DNA from: Microbacterium sp. USTB-Y
Lineage (GTDB): Bacteria > Actinomycetota > Actinomycetes > Actinomycetales > Microbacteriaceae
Length of the DNA: 64,000 bases
Reading direction: 5' to 3'
NCBI RefSeq assembly: GCF_023703415.1
Contig: NZ_JAGMTU010000003.1
Location: forward strand, 620,001-684,000
Below the pieces are notes generated by a model. The model had not been told where the DNA came from and searched no databases. It saw only the letters and a list, made by a program, of their open reading frames with translations. Below are positions 16,678 to 25,453 of this stretch, in pieces; position 1 is the first letter of the stretch; the number at the start of each line of letters is the position of its first letter. The position numbers and the translations under genes are program-made.

Positions 16678-19600
16678 ATGCAAGACATCCTCGACCGTGC
16701 CGCACTCGCGGCGACGCCCCGCACCCTGATCGACATCCTCGTCGACACCGCGCGGCGGCATCCGAACGCCTCGGCGATCGAGGACGCGGGCGGCGCGCTC
16801 AGCTACGGCGAGCTCCTCGCGCAGGTCTGGCGCACGGCGGCCCGCCTGCGGGAGCACGGGGTGCTGCGCGGCGACCGGGTCGGGATCCGCATGCCGTCGG
16901 GCGGCCGGGAGCTGTACATCGCCATCCTCGGCACCCTCGCGGCGGGCGCCGCGTACGTTCCGGTCGACGCCGACGATCCTCAGGAACGCGCCGACCTCGT
17001 CTTCGGCGAGGCGAAGGTGCGCGGCGTGATCGGTGCGGGCGGCGTGTTCCGCGGCCTGGATTCCCCGGAAGACACGGACGACGGATCCGGATCCGCGTCC
17101 GCCGGCGTCGCGGGCGACGGCCTGTTCGGCGGAGACGAGCCGCACCCCAACTCGGTCGCGATCACGACCGTGACCCCGCCGATGCCGCTCGACGACGCGT
17201 GGATCATCTTCACGTCCGGCTCCACGGGGGTGCCCAAGGGCGTCGCCGTGACGCACCGCTCCGCCGCCGCGTTCGTCGACGCCGAGGCGAACCTGTTCCT
17301 GCAGGATGCGCCGATCGGCCCCGGCGACCGGGTGCTCGCCGGCCTCTCCGTCGCCTTCGACGCCTCGTGCGAGGAGATGTGGCTCGCGTGGCGCTACGGC
17401 GCCTGTCTCGTCCCGGCTCCCCGCGCGCTCGTGCGCTCGGGGGAGGATCTGGGTCCGTGGCTGCTCGGGCACGGCATCACCGTGGTCTCGACCGTGCCGA
17501 CGCTCGCCGCGCTCTGGCCCCAGGACGCGATCGAGAACCTGCGGCTGCTGATCTTCGGCGGCGAGGCGCTGCCGCCCGAGCTCGCCGCGCGCCTGGTGGG
17601 GGAGGACCGCGAGGTCTGGAACACCTACGGCCCCACCGAAGCCACGGTCGTCGCGTGCGCGGCGGAGATGGACGGCGACGCGCTGCGCGCCGGGGAGCCG
17701 GTGCGGATCGGCCTGCCGCTGGACGGGTGGGAGCTCGCGGTCGTGGACGCGGAGGGCAACCGCGTCGCGGAGGGCGAAGCCGGTGAGCTCGTGATCGGCG
17801 GCGTCGGTCTCGCGCGCTACCTGGATCCCGCGAAGGACGCTGAGAAGTACGCGCCGATGCCGTCTCTGGGCTGGGAACGCGCCTACCGCTCCGGCGATCT
17901 CGTGCGCTACGAGGAGGCGGGCCTGGTGTTCCAGGGCCGCGCCGACGACCAGGTCAAGATCGGCGGTCGGCGGATCGAGCTCGGCGAGGTGGAGGCCGCG
18001 CTGCAGAACCTCACGGCGGTCACCGCGGCGACGGTGGTGGTGCAGCGCAGTGAGGGCGGGATCCCGCTGCTCGTCGGCTATGTCGTGCCGACCGAGGGCT
18101 TCGACCGGCAGACCGCACGGGCCGAGCTCGCCGAGACGCTCCCCGCGCCGCTCATCCCGCTGCTCGCGGTCATGGACGACCTCCCGGTGCGCACCTCGGG
18201 CAAGGTCGACAAGGCCGCGCTGCCGTGGCCGCTGAACGACCCCGACGCCGACGACTCGACCCTCACCGGCACCGCCGCCTGGCTCGCCGAGCAGTGGTTC
18301 GCCGTGCTCGGCGTGCGTCCGCTCGACGAGGACGCCGACTTCTTCCAGCTCGGCGGCGGATCCCTCGCGGCCGCGCAGCTCGTGAGCCGGATCCGCGCCC
18401 GTGCGCCCGAGTTCACGATGGCCGACGTCTACGACCTGCCGCGCCTGCGCCGCATGGCCGACGCGGTCGAGGCCGAGGCCGGCGACGAGGAGCCGGAGCC
18501 CGGCGACTTCCACGAGTCGCGGCCGACGCCGCGGCGGATGCAGTGGATCCAGACCGTGCTCGGGGTTCCGCTGTTCGTGCTCGGGGGGATCCGGTGGGTG
18601 CTCTGGCTGCTCACCGGCAGCGCGCTCCTGCAGCTCGTCCCGGGCTTCGGCTGGCTGCCGACCGCACCGCTCTGGCTGCTCGTCGTGGGCCTGGTGGTGT
18701 TCGCGACCCCGTTCGGGCGCATGGCGATCGCCGCGGTCGCCGCCCGTCTGCTGCTCGCCGGGGTGCGCGCGGGGGATCACCCGCGCGGCGGCGAGGTGCA
18801 CCTGCGCCTGTGGCTCGCCGAGCAGGTCAGCCACCAGATCGACCCCGTCGGCTTCGCGGGCGCCCCGTGGGTGAGCTACTACGCGCGGGCACTCGGGGCG
18901 AAGATCGGCCCCGACGTCGACCTACACACCCTTCCCCCCGTCACCGGCATGCTCGAGATCGGCCAGGGTGCCGCGATCGAACCCGAGGTCGACCTCTCCG
19001 GCTACTGGATCGACGGCGACGTCGTGCGCATCGGGGCGATCCGGATCGGCGCGGGCGCGGTGGTCGGCGCCCGCAGCACGCTCGCGCCGGGTACACGGAT
19101 CGGGCGCGGCGCCGAGGTGGCCCCCGGATCCGCCGTCTTCGGGCGGGTGCGGGCCGGCCAGCGCTGGGCCGGGTCCCCCGCGGTGCGGGTGGGCGGCAAG
19201 TCGGCCCCGCTGGCTCCCGAGCGTCCGCCGTCGCCGCGGCGCTGGCTCTGGGCATATGCCGCATCGAGCATGGGTCTCGGACTGCTTCCGGTGATCGCCT
19301 TCGCCCTCGGCGCCCTGGTGCTGGTGCAGGGCGCGCGGGGGGCGGCGACGATCGGCGCGGCGATCCCCGGACTCGCGATCTGGCTCGTACCGTCGGTGCT
19401 CGTCACCGGAGTGGTGTTCGCGGTGCTCGTCGTGGCGTTCACGCGACTGCTCGCGATCGGGCTGCGCGAGGGGATCCACCCGGTCCGCGGGCGCATCGCC
19501 TGGCAGGCCTGGACCACCGAGCGTCTGCTCGACTCCGCCCGCACGCTGCTCTTCCCGCTGTATGCGAGCCTGCTCACCCCCACGTGGCTGCGGCTGCTGG

Positions 19601-20652
19601 GGGCGAAGGTCGGCAAGGAGGTGGAGATCTCCACCGTGCTGCTCATCCCCTCGATGACGACGATCGACGACGGCGCCTTCCTCGCCGACGACACCATGGT
19701 CGCCTCCTACGAGCTCGGCGGCGGCTGGATGCGGATCGCCGCGGCCCGCATCGGCAAGCGCGCCTTCCTCGGCAACTCCGGGATGGCCGGCGCCGGGCAC
19801 AAGGTTCCCAAAGACGGCCTCGTCGCGGTGCTGTCGGTCGCGCCGGACAAGGCGAAGGCGGGCTCCTCCTGGCTGGGTTCGCCGCCGGTGCGTCTGCGCC
19901 GGGTCGTGAACGAGTCGGACCTCGAGCGCACCTATCGCCCGCGCACCGCCCTGCGGGTCGCCCGCGGGCTGTGGGAGCTGTGCCGGCTCGTGCCGGTGAT
20001 CCTCACCTGTGCCCTGGGACTCGCGGTGCTGCTGACGCTCGCCGCCCTCGCCACGGGCGTCGGCCTGGGCTGGACGGTGGTGCTCTCCGGCGTCGTGCTG
20101 CTGATCGCCGGCGCCGTCGCCGCCGGGTTCGCGACCGCCGCGAAGTGGATCTTCGTCGGGCCGATCCGCCCCGGGGAGCACCCCCTGTGGTCGAGCTTCG
20201 TGTGGCGTACCGAGGTCGCCGACACCTTCACCGAGATGATGGCCGCGCCCTGGTTCGCCAACGCGGCGGCGGGCACGCCCGCGCTCGCCGTCTGGCTGCG
20301 CTCGCTGGGCGCGAGGATCGGGAAGGGCGTCTGGACCGACAGCTACTGGCTGCCCGAGCCGGATCTGGTCACCCTCGGCGATGGCGCCACGGTCAACCGC
20401 GGCTGTGTGGTGCAGACGCACCTCTTCCACGACCGGGTGATGAGCATCGACACGGTGACCCTCGAAACCGGAGCGACCCTCGGCCCGCACAGCGTGATCC
20501 TGCCCGCGGCGACGATCGGATCCGACGCCACGGTCGGCCCGGCGTCGCTCGTGATGCGCGGGGAGACCGTGCCGGTGGGGAGCCGCTGGAGCGGCAACCC
20601 GATCGGCCCGTGGCGCGCGGTGAAGGTGCGCACCTATCAGGCCGCGGAATGA
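16678..20652 (+). CDS. Pls/PosA-family non-ribosomal peptide synthetase
   Basis: A 1324-residue membrane NRPS resembling epsilon-poly-L-lysine synthetase (Pls). The adenylation domain (about 1-500) has A3 TSGSTGVPKG (about 178-187), A5 NTYGPTEATV, A7 YRSGDLVRY, A8 GRADDQVKIGGRRIELGEVE and A10 PVRTSGKVDK. The carrier domain has FFQLGGGSLAAAQL with the phosphopantetheine serine at residue 562. The remaining about 700 residues alternate TM helices with hexapeptide (left-handed beta-helix) repeats such as GAIRIGAGAVVGARSTLAPG, the tandem C-terminal domains of Pls. There is no condensation or thioesterase domain. ATG 16678 is chosen to match the A-domain start. Product (homopoly-amino acid or other amide) cannot be read from sequence; it needs a phosphopantetheinyl transferase, present at 25398-25940. 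Confidence 0.9.
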   Translation: MQDILDRAALAATPRTLIDILVDTARRHPNASAIEDAGGALSYGELLAQVWRTAARLREHGVLRGDRVGIRMPSGGRELYIAILGTLAAGAAYVPVDADDPQERADLVFGEAKVRGVIGAGGVFRGLDSPEDTDDGSGSASAGVAGDGLFGGDEPHPNSVAITTVTPPMPLDDAWIIFTSGSTGVPKGVAVTHRSAAAFVDAEANLFLQDAPIGPGDRVLAGLSVAFDASCEEMWLAWRYGACLVPAPRALVRSGEDLGPWLLGHGITVVSTVPTLAALWPQDAIENLRLLIFGGEALPPELAARLVGEDREVWNTYGPTEATVVACAAEMDGDALRAGEPVRIGLPLDGWELAVVDAEGNRVAEGEAGELVIGGVGLARYLDPAKDAEKYAPMPSLGWERAYRSGDLVRYEEAGLVFQGRADDQVKIGGRRIELGEVEAALQNLTAVTAATVVVQRSEGGIPLLVGYVVPTEGFDRQTARAELAETLPAPLIPLLAVMDDLPVRTSGKVDKAALPWPLNDPDADDSTLTGTAAWLAEQWFAVLGVRPLDEDADFFQLGGGSLAAAQLVSRIRARAPEFTMADVYDLPRLRRMADAVEAEAGDEEPEPGDFHESRPTPRRMQWIQTVLGVPLFVLGGIRWVLWLLTGSALLQLVPGFGWLPTAPLWLLVVGLVVFATPFGRMAIAAVAARLLLAGVRAGDHPRGGEVHLRLWLAEQVSHQIDPVGFAGAPWVSYYARALGAKIGPDVDLHTLPPVTGMLEIGQGAAIEPEVDLSGYWIDGDVVRIGAIRIGAGAVVGARSTLAPGTRIGRGAEVAPGSAVFGRVRAGQRWAGSPAVRVGGKSAPLAPERPPSPRRWLWAYAASSMGLGLLPVIAFALGALVLVQGARGAATIGAAIPGLAIWLVPSVLVTGVVFAVLVVAFTRLLAIGLREGIHPVRGRIAWQAWTTERLLDSARTLLFPLYASLLTPTWLRLLGAKVGKEVEISTVLLIPSMTTIDDGAFLADDTMVASYELGGGWMRIAAARIGKRAFLGNSGMAGAGHKVPKDGLVAVLSVAPDKAKAGSSWLGSPPVRLRRVVNESDLERTYRPRTALRVARGLWELCRLVPVILTCALGLAVLLTLAALATGVGLGWTVVLSGVVLLIAGAVAAGFATAAKWIFVGPIRPGEHPLWSSFVWRTEVADTFTEMMAAPWFANAAAGTPALAVWLRSLGARIGKGVWTDSYWLPEPDLVTLGDGATVNRGCVVQTHLFHDRVMSIDTVTLETGATLGPHSVILPAATIGSDATVGPASLVMRGETVPVGSRWSGNPIGPWRAVKVRTYQAAE

Positions 20653-20713
20653 ACGTCGTTCCTCCGGGCGCGGGGGTCGCGCATCGCACGCCGCGATCTG
20701 TGAGCATGGAACC

Positions 20714-22102
20714 GTGAGCCCCGATGACTACACCCCGCACAGCGGCGACCGCCGCTACCGCGTCGAGCACTACGACCTGAGGATCGACTACCGCCTCGGC
20801 AGCAACCGGCTGGACGGGGTCGCGCTCGTGCACGGACGCGTGCTCGAGCCGACGAAGTCGATCTCGCTGGACCTCGTCGGCCTCCGCGCGACCAAGGTGC
20901 AGGCCCCGCGCGGGGGTGCGGGAAAGGGCGGCCGGATCGGCTTCACCCAGACCGACCGCAAGCTCAAGGTCGCGTTCGGGCGCGAGCTCGCACCGGGGGA
21001 TCCGTTCGAGCTCGCCGTCTTCTACGGCGGGGCTCCCCGCCCACGGCGGACCCGCTGGGGCACCCTGGGCTGGGAGGAGCTGGAGGACGGGGCGATCGTC
21101 GCTTCGCAGCCCATCGGTGCGCCCTCGTGGTTCCCCTGCAACGACCACCCGGGCGACAAGGCGACCTACCGGCTCACCGTCACGACGGATCCGGGCTATG
21201 CGGTCGCCGCGGCCGAGCCCGTCTCCACCGCGACCAAGGGCGGGCGCACCACCTGGGTCTTCGAGCGTCCGACCCCCACCCCGACCTACCTGGCGACGGT
21301 GCAGATCGGGAAGTATGTCGCACGAGGCATGGATCTCGCGGGGGTCGAGGGGCAGGTGCTCCATCCGGCCGCGCTGACCTCGCGGGTGGACGCGGACCTG
21401 GCCCTGCTGCCGCAGATGATGGCGGTGTTCGCCGAGGCCTTCGGGCCGTATCCGCTGCCCTCGTACCGGCTCGTGGTGACCGCCGACGATCTGGAGATCC
21501 CCCTCGAGGCGCAGGGCATGGGCGTGTTCGGCGCGAACCACATCGACGGGCGGGGGAGCCTGGAGCGCCTCATCGCGCATGAGCTCGCGCACCAGTGGTT
21601 CGGCAACAGCGTGGGCGTGGAGCGCTGGCGCGACATCTGGCTCAACGAGGGCTTCGCCTGCTACGCCGAATGGATCTGGTCCGAGCGCAGCGGCGGCCAC
21701 AGTGCGCACGCCAAGGCGCTCGGACACTGGGCGGCGCTCGCCGCCGAGCCGCAGGATCTGGTGCTCTCCGACCCCGGTCCCGAGCTCATGTTCGACGATC
21801 GCGTCTACAAGCGCGGCGCCCTGCTGCTGCACGCCCTGCGGCTCACCGTGGGCGACGAGACGTTCTTCCGGATCCTGCGGGAGTGGTCCTCGCGCTTCGC
21901 CGCGGCGACCGCCACGACGGCCGACTTCCGCCTGCTCGCCGCGGAGATCGCGGGCCGCCGGCTGGAGGCCTTCTTCGACGCCTGGCTCGACGCGACCGCG
22001 CTGCCGAGGTTGCCGGAACCGCCGGCGGGGATCGCGGCCGTCGAGCCGGCTCCGGTGACCGAGGCGCTGAACGTGAACCCGCGGGCGGGCGGTGCGGGCT
22101 GA
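20714..22102 (+). CDS. M1-family zinc aminopeptidase
   Basis: A 462-residue metallopeptidase, shorter than PepN (about 850), i.e. the compact M1 form with only the N-terminal beta and thermolysin-like domains. The zinc motif is HELAHQWFGNSV (about residues 290-301) with the third ligand in LNEGFACYAEW, and the substrate-recognition stretch is LEAQGMGVFG, in place of canonical GAMEN. GTG 20714 is used; the ATG eight bases earlier is out of frame. It follows the NRPS on the same strand after 61 bp and may be cotranscribed, but a functional link is not evident. The stop lies in the first copy of a 35-bp duplication. Confidence 0.92.
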   Translation: MSPDDYTPHSGDRRYRVEHYDLRIDYRLGSNRLDGVALVHGRVLEPTKSISLDLVGLRATKVQAPRGGAGKGGRIGFTQTDRKLKVAFGRELAPGDPFELAVFYGGAPRPRRTRWGTLGWEELEDGAIVASQPIGAPSWFPCNDHPGDKATYRLTVTTDPGYAVAAAEPVSTATKGGRTTWVFERPTPTPTYLATVQIGKYVARGMDLAGVEGQVLHPAALTSRVDADLALLPQMMAVFAEAFGPYPLPSYRLVVTADDLEIPLEAQGMGVFGANHIDGRGSLERLIAHELAHQWFGNSVGVERWRDIWLNEGFACYAEWIWSERSGGHSAHAKALGHWAALAAEPQDLVLSDPGPELMFDDRVYKRGALLLHALRLTVGDETFFRILREWSSRFAAATATTADFRLLAAEIAGRRLEAFFDAWLDATALPRLPEPPAGIAAVEPAPVTEALNVNPRAGGAG

Positions 22103-22165
22103 GGAGCACGCGTGGCCGGGCGGACGAGGCGGGCTGACGACCACTCGTGGCCGGGCGGGCCGAGA
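22096..22165. repeat. Imperfect 35-bp tandem duplication
   Basis: GGGCTGAGGAGCACGCGTGG (22096 on) recurs as GGGCTGACGACCACTCGTGG (22131 on), both continuing CCGGGCGG. The first copy contains the aminopeptidase stop codon. Confidence 0.7.
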
Positions 22166-22229
22166 CGTGAGCCCACCGACCACCCGCGGGGGCTGTGCCT
22201 GATAGCCGGAACCGGTCACACTGGACATC

Positions 22230-22934
22230 GTGGCGACGGTGGCGGAGTGCGAGCGCGTGCAGACCGCGTGGTTCCGCGCCCGGGCGGAGACGCTGGGCGG
22301 CGAGTGCCTGGTCGAGGACGGGCTGGTCTGGACCGACGGGCCGGACGGCATGAACCTCCTGTTCCCGGAGGCGCCGACGGTCGACGCGCTGCGGCGCGGG
22401 GTCGCGCGGGCCGAGCAGCGGGGCCGGGAGATCGTCGGGGTCTGGCTCGGCGCGGAGGTCGACGAGACGCCGCTGGCCGAGGCCGGGTTCGAGCGGGGCT
22501 GGGCGCCGTGCTGGATGTCCGCGACGCTCGCCGAGACGCCGGTCGACGATGACGCGCGGATCGCCCTGATCCGCGAACCCGGATCCCTCGCCGGCGGATT
22601 CGAGCAGGAACGGCTCGCCCTCGCCCGCATCGAGCCCGCGATCGCCTGGTGCGCCGTGGCCCGCGACGCGGAGTCGGAGCGGTTCGCCGGGCGCGCCTGG
22701 TCTTTCCGCAGCGGGGACCTTGCCGGCGTCTTCGACATGGCGGTCTGGCCGGCGTTCCGTCGGCGCGGCCTCGGAACCGGCCTGCTCGCCGCCGTCTGCG
22801 CGGCCGCGGCGCGGTCCGGCGCCCGGGAGGCGGTGCTCAACGCGACGCCGGAGGGGGAGCTCCTCTACTCACGGTGCGGGTTCACCCGCGTGGGCACCGG
22901 CATCACGTGGTGGCGGCACCTCGCCGAGGGCTGA
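22230..22934 (+). CDS. GNAT N-acetyltransferase
   Basis: A 234-residue protein. The acetyl-CoA binding motif is VWPAFRRRGLGTGLLAAVCA (about residues 172-191; R-x-x-G-x-G/A), followed by LNATPEGELLYSRCGFTRVG, the typical late strand and helix. The N-terminal half is a less conserved, GNAT-like or substrate-binding region. GTG 22230 is the only start that keeps the N-terminal helix (MATVAECERVQTAWFRAR); no strong ribosome site is seen. Convergent with the MFS gene at 22941. Substrate unknown. Confidence 0.85.
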   Translation: MATVAECERVQTAWFRARAETLGGECLVEDGLVWTDGPDGMNLLFPEAPTVDALRRGVARAEQRGREIVGVWLGAEVDETPLAEAGFERGWAPCWMSATLAETPVDDDARIALIREPGSLAGGFEQERLALARIEPAIAWCAVARDAESERFAGRAWSFRSGDLAGVFDMAVWPAFRRRGLGTGLLAAVCAAAARSGAREAVLNATPEGELLYSRCGFTRVGTGITWWRHLAEG

Positions 22935-22940
22935 GCGGCC

Positions 22941-24365
22941 TCAGGTCCCGGCGTCCGGTGCGTCCCGCCCGATCCGCGCGAGCGAGCGGTCGAACACGGT
23001 GAGGACGAGGAAGACCGCGGCGATCCCGACCACGACCCAGCCGAGCACGTGCAGACCCTCCGTGGTCGCGCGCGCGCCGTAGACGTTGCCGTAGATCACA
23101 GAAGAGACGATCGCGCCGAGGTAGAAGAACGTGCGCAGCAGGCCGGCCGAGGACGCGATGCGCTCGGGCTCGGCCTGGTAGTACAGCGAGTTCTGGATCG
23201 CGAGGTTGTTGAGGCCCTGCGGGATGCCGAGCACGAGCATCGCGAGCACGAGGAACCAGATCGGCGAAGACCCGGTCATGAACAGCACGAGGATCCCGGC
23301 CACGAGCTGCGCGGCGGATCCGACCAGCAGCTTGCCGGCCACTTCGGGTCGCCGCCCGAAGGCGAGTGCGACAGCGATCCCCGCGGCGAAGACCGGGAGC
23401 AGCACCAGTCCCGCGAGGGTCGGGCTGAGGCCGCGGCCGTCCTCGAGCCACTGGGTGAAGCCGTAGACGAACGTGTACGAGATGGTCGCGGTCAGCAGGG
23501 AGCGCACGTAGCTGAGCAACAGCGGCCCGTTGCCCCAGAGCACGCGCACGTCGATGAAGGGATCCGGGATCCGGCGCTCCCACCACGCGAAGGCCGCTGC
23601 GGCCACGAGGGCGACGACCAGCAGCCAGATCAGGGTCGGTGCGAGGTTCTGCAGGAAGACGAGGAGGGCGAGCATCGCGACCGCGAAGAGGAGGATCCCG
23701 ATCCCGTCGATCCGCGGCCGATCCTGCACGGCGGGCTCGAGGCCCGTCCGGCGCGGGAGGAAGAGGGCGCCGAGCAGCAGCGTCGCGAGACCCAGCGGCA
23801 CGTTCACGGCGAACGTGGCGCGCCAGCCCCAGGCCCCCACGAGCACGCCGCCGAGCGCCGGCGCGATCACGGCGATGGTCTGCGTCGTGACGCTGAGCAG
23901 CGTGAGGATCCCCGCCGGCGATGCCAGGCCGGTGCGGTCTGCTTCCGCGCGGATCATGTGCATCGCGGCGGGGTAGCCGGCGCAGGTGCCGAGGCCGAGG
24001 ATGACGCGCGCCGCGACGAGCCACCAGATGCTGTCGCGGTTCTCCGGCGCGAGCAGCCCGATGGCGCCCGCGGCGGTGACGAGCACCGCGCCGAGCAGGT
24101 ACAGGGAGCGCACGCCGAAGATGTCGACGAGACGGCCGACGAGGGGCTGACCGATCGCGGTGGCGAGGTAGAGGCTCGACACCAGCCAGACGGTCTCCCG
24201 GGCGGGGGCGCCGAGCGCGAGGCCGATGGGGGTGAGCGCGACGGCGATGATGGCCGTGTTGATCGGATTGAGGATCGACCCCACCATCATCGGGGCGAGC
24301 AGCCGCCGGTCGAAGCGGCCCTCGGGCGCGGGCCCGCCGATCGGCGCCGCGGGCATCCGGATCAC
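22941..24365 (-). CDS. MFS multidrug exporter (DHA2-like)
   Basis: A 474-residue, probably 14-TM exporter. N-terminal helices read MMVGSILNPINTAIIAVALT and WLVSSLYLATAIGQPLVGRL followed by VDIFGVRSLYLLG (motif A); motif C-like APALGGVLVGAWGWRATFAV follows. The ATG overlaps the stop of the marR gene (ATGA), so regulator and pump form one operon. This is the common MarR-controlled drug-efflux pair; substrate unknown. Confidence 0.91.
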   Translation of the reverse strand: MIRMPAAPIGGPAPEGRFDRRLLAPMMVGSILNPINTAIIAVALTPIGLALGAPARETVWLVSSLYLATAIGQPLVGRLVDIFGVRSLYLLGAVLVTAAGAIGLLAPENRDSIWWLVAARVILGLGTCAGYPAAMHMIRAEADRTGLASPAGILTLLSVTTQTIAVIAPALGGVLVGAWGWRATFAVNVPLGLATLLLGALFLPRRTGLEPAVQDRPRIDGIGILLFAVAMLALLVFLQNLAPTLIWLLVVALVAAAAFAWWERRIPDPFIDVRVLWGNGPLLLSYVRSLLTATISYTFVYGFTQWLEDGRGLSPTLAGLVLLPVFAAGIAVALAFGRRPEVAGKLLVGSAAQLVAGILVLFMTGSSPIWFLVLAMLVLGIPQGLNNLAIQNSLYYQAEPERIASSAGLLRTFFYLGAIVSSVIYGNVYGARATTEGLHVLGWVVVGIAAVFLVLTVFDRSLARIGRDAPDAGT

Positions 24366-24814
24366 GGGAGCATCCGCTCCAGCAGTCCGGTCGCGGTGGA
24401 GATCGCGCGCAGCTCGCTCTCGTCGAGCGCGTCCAGAGCGTGCTCGAGCCAGGTCGCGGCCGCATCCCTCTGGCCCTCGATCCTGGCGCGTCCGGCGTCC
24501 GTGAGCTCGATGATCTGCCGGCGCCCGTCCCCCGGGTCGGGGCTGCGCGTGACGAGTCCGAGCGCCTCGATCGCGTCGACGGTCGCGGCCATCGACTGCG
24601 GCCGTACGCGCTCGGCCGTCGCGAGGGCGCTCACGGTCGAGACGCCGCCCTTGCCCAGCCGGGCCAGGGCCGAGGCCTGGGAGGGCGTGATCGTCTCGTC
24701 GGCGCCGGCCTCGCGGAACTGGCGGAGCAGCCGGGCGACCACGGTGCGGAGGTCGAGTGCGGTCTGCCGCGCACTCACAGCGGATGCATCGGTCGCGGGC
24801 GAGGTCTCGGACAT
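24362..24814 (-). CDS. MarR-family transcriptional regulator
   Basis: A 150-residue winged-helix repressor. The recognition region is TPSQASALARLGKGGVSTVS, then LATAERVRPQSMAATVDAIE with the wing LVTRSPDPGDGRRQIIELTD, the MarR signature. It is the first gene of an operon with the MFS pump and is divergent from the isochorismatase-fold gene at 24869. A small inverted repeat 10 bp upstream of the start is a candidate autoregulatory site. Confidence 0.93.
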   Translation of the reverse strand: MSETSPATDASAVSARQTALDLRTVVARLLRQFREAGADETITPSQASALARLGKGGVSTVSALATAERVRPQSMAATVDAIEALGLVTRSPDPGDGRRQIIELTDAGRARIEGQRDAAATWLEHALDALDESELRAISTATGLLERMLP

Positions 24815-24824
24815 ATCAACAGCC

Positions 24825-24838
24825 TAGACTGCACAGTC
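24825..24838. promoter_or_regulatory. Candidate MarR operator / promoter
   Basis: GACTG-CA-CAGTC (24827-24838) is a perfect 5-bp-arm inverted repeat overlapping a -10-like TAGACT (24825-24830), in the 54-bp gap between divergent marR and hydrolase genes. Confidence 0.45.
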
Positions 24839-24868
24839 GTACCTGTCTAATGGTCGAAGGGACCTCGG

Positions 24869-25453
24869 ATGACCACCGCACTCCTGCTCATGGACTTCCA
24901 GAACGGCATCGCCGGACACTACGCCGAAGGCGGCTCCGATGTGCTCGTGCACGCGCAGCGCGCGCTCGCCGCCGCTCGCGCCGCGGGCATCCCCGTCGTC
25001 TTCGTCCGCGTCGCCTTCCGAGAGGGCTTCCCCGAGGCGGCCGCACGCAACAAGGCCTTCGGCGCGATCCGCCAGTCGCCCACGGCACCGTACATGGGGG
25101 AGGACGCAGAGGCCACGCAGATCGTCGCCGCTCTCGCACCCCTCCCCGGAGAGCCCGTCGTCATCAAGCGGAGGTACGGCGCGTTCGCCTCCGACCTCGA
25201 CGTGCTGCTGCGGGGGTTCGATGCGACAGACCTCGTGCTCGCCGGCGTCTCGACGAGCGGGGTCGTGCTGAGCACCGTGCGCCACGCGGCCGACCACGAC
25301 TTCGGGCTCACGGTGCTCTCGGACGCCTGCGCGGATCAGGATCCGGAGGTGCATCGGGTGCTGCTGGAGAAGGTGTTCCCCCGTCAGGCGGACGTGGTCA
25401 CGGTCGACGAGTGGGTGTCGGGGCTGAGCGGCGGCGACGCAGGGCGAGGCTGA
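24869..25453 (+). CDS. Isochorismatase-fold protein lacking the catalytic cysteine
   Basis: A 194-residue member of the isochorismatase/nicotinamidase superfamily. The triad in cysteine hydrolases is Asp, Lys, Cys. Asp9 (LLLMDFQNG) and Lys100 (VVIKRRYGAF) are present. At the usual GVxTxxCV position the protein reads GVSTSGVV, so the nucleophile is Val132. It is therefore not an amidase of the nicotinamidase type; like PhzD, which also lacks Cys, it might do acid-catalysed or vinyl-ether chemistry, or none. Divergent from marR, possibly sharing its operator. Its last 56 nt overlap the convergent phosphopantetheinyl transferase gene. Confidence 0.88.
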   Translation: MTTALLLMDFQNGIAGHYAEGGSDVLVHAQRALAAARAAGIPVVFVRVAFREGFPEAAARNKAFGAIRQSPTAPYMGEDAEATQIVAALAPLPGEPVVIKRRYGAFASDLDVLLRGFDATDLVLAGVSTSGVVLSTVRHAADHDFGLTVLSDACADQDPEVHRVLLEKVFPRQADVVTVDEWVSGLSGGDAGRG

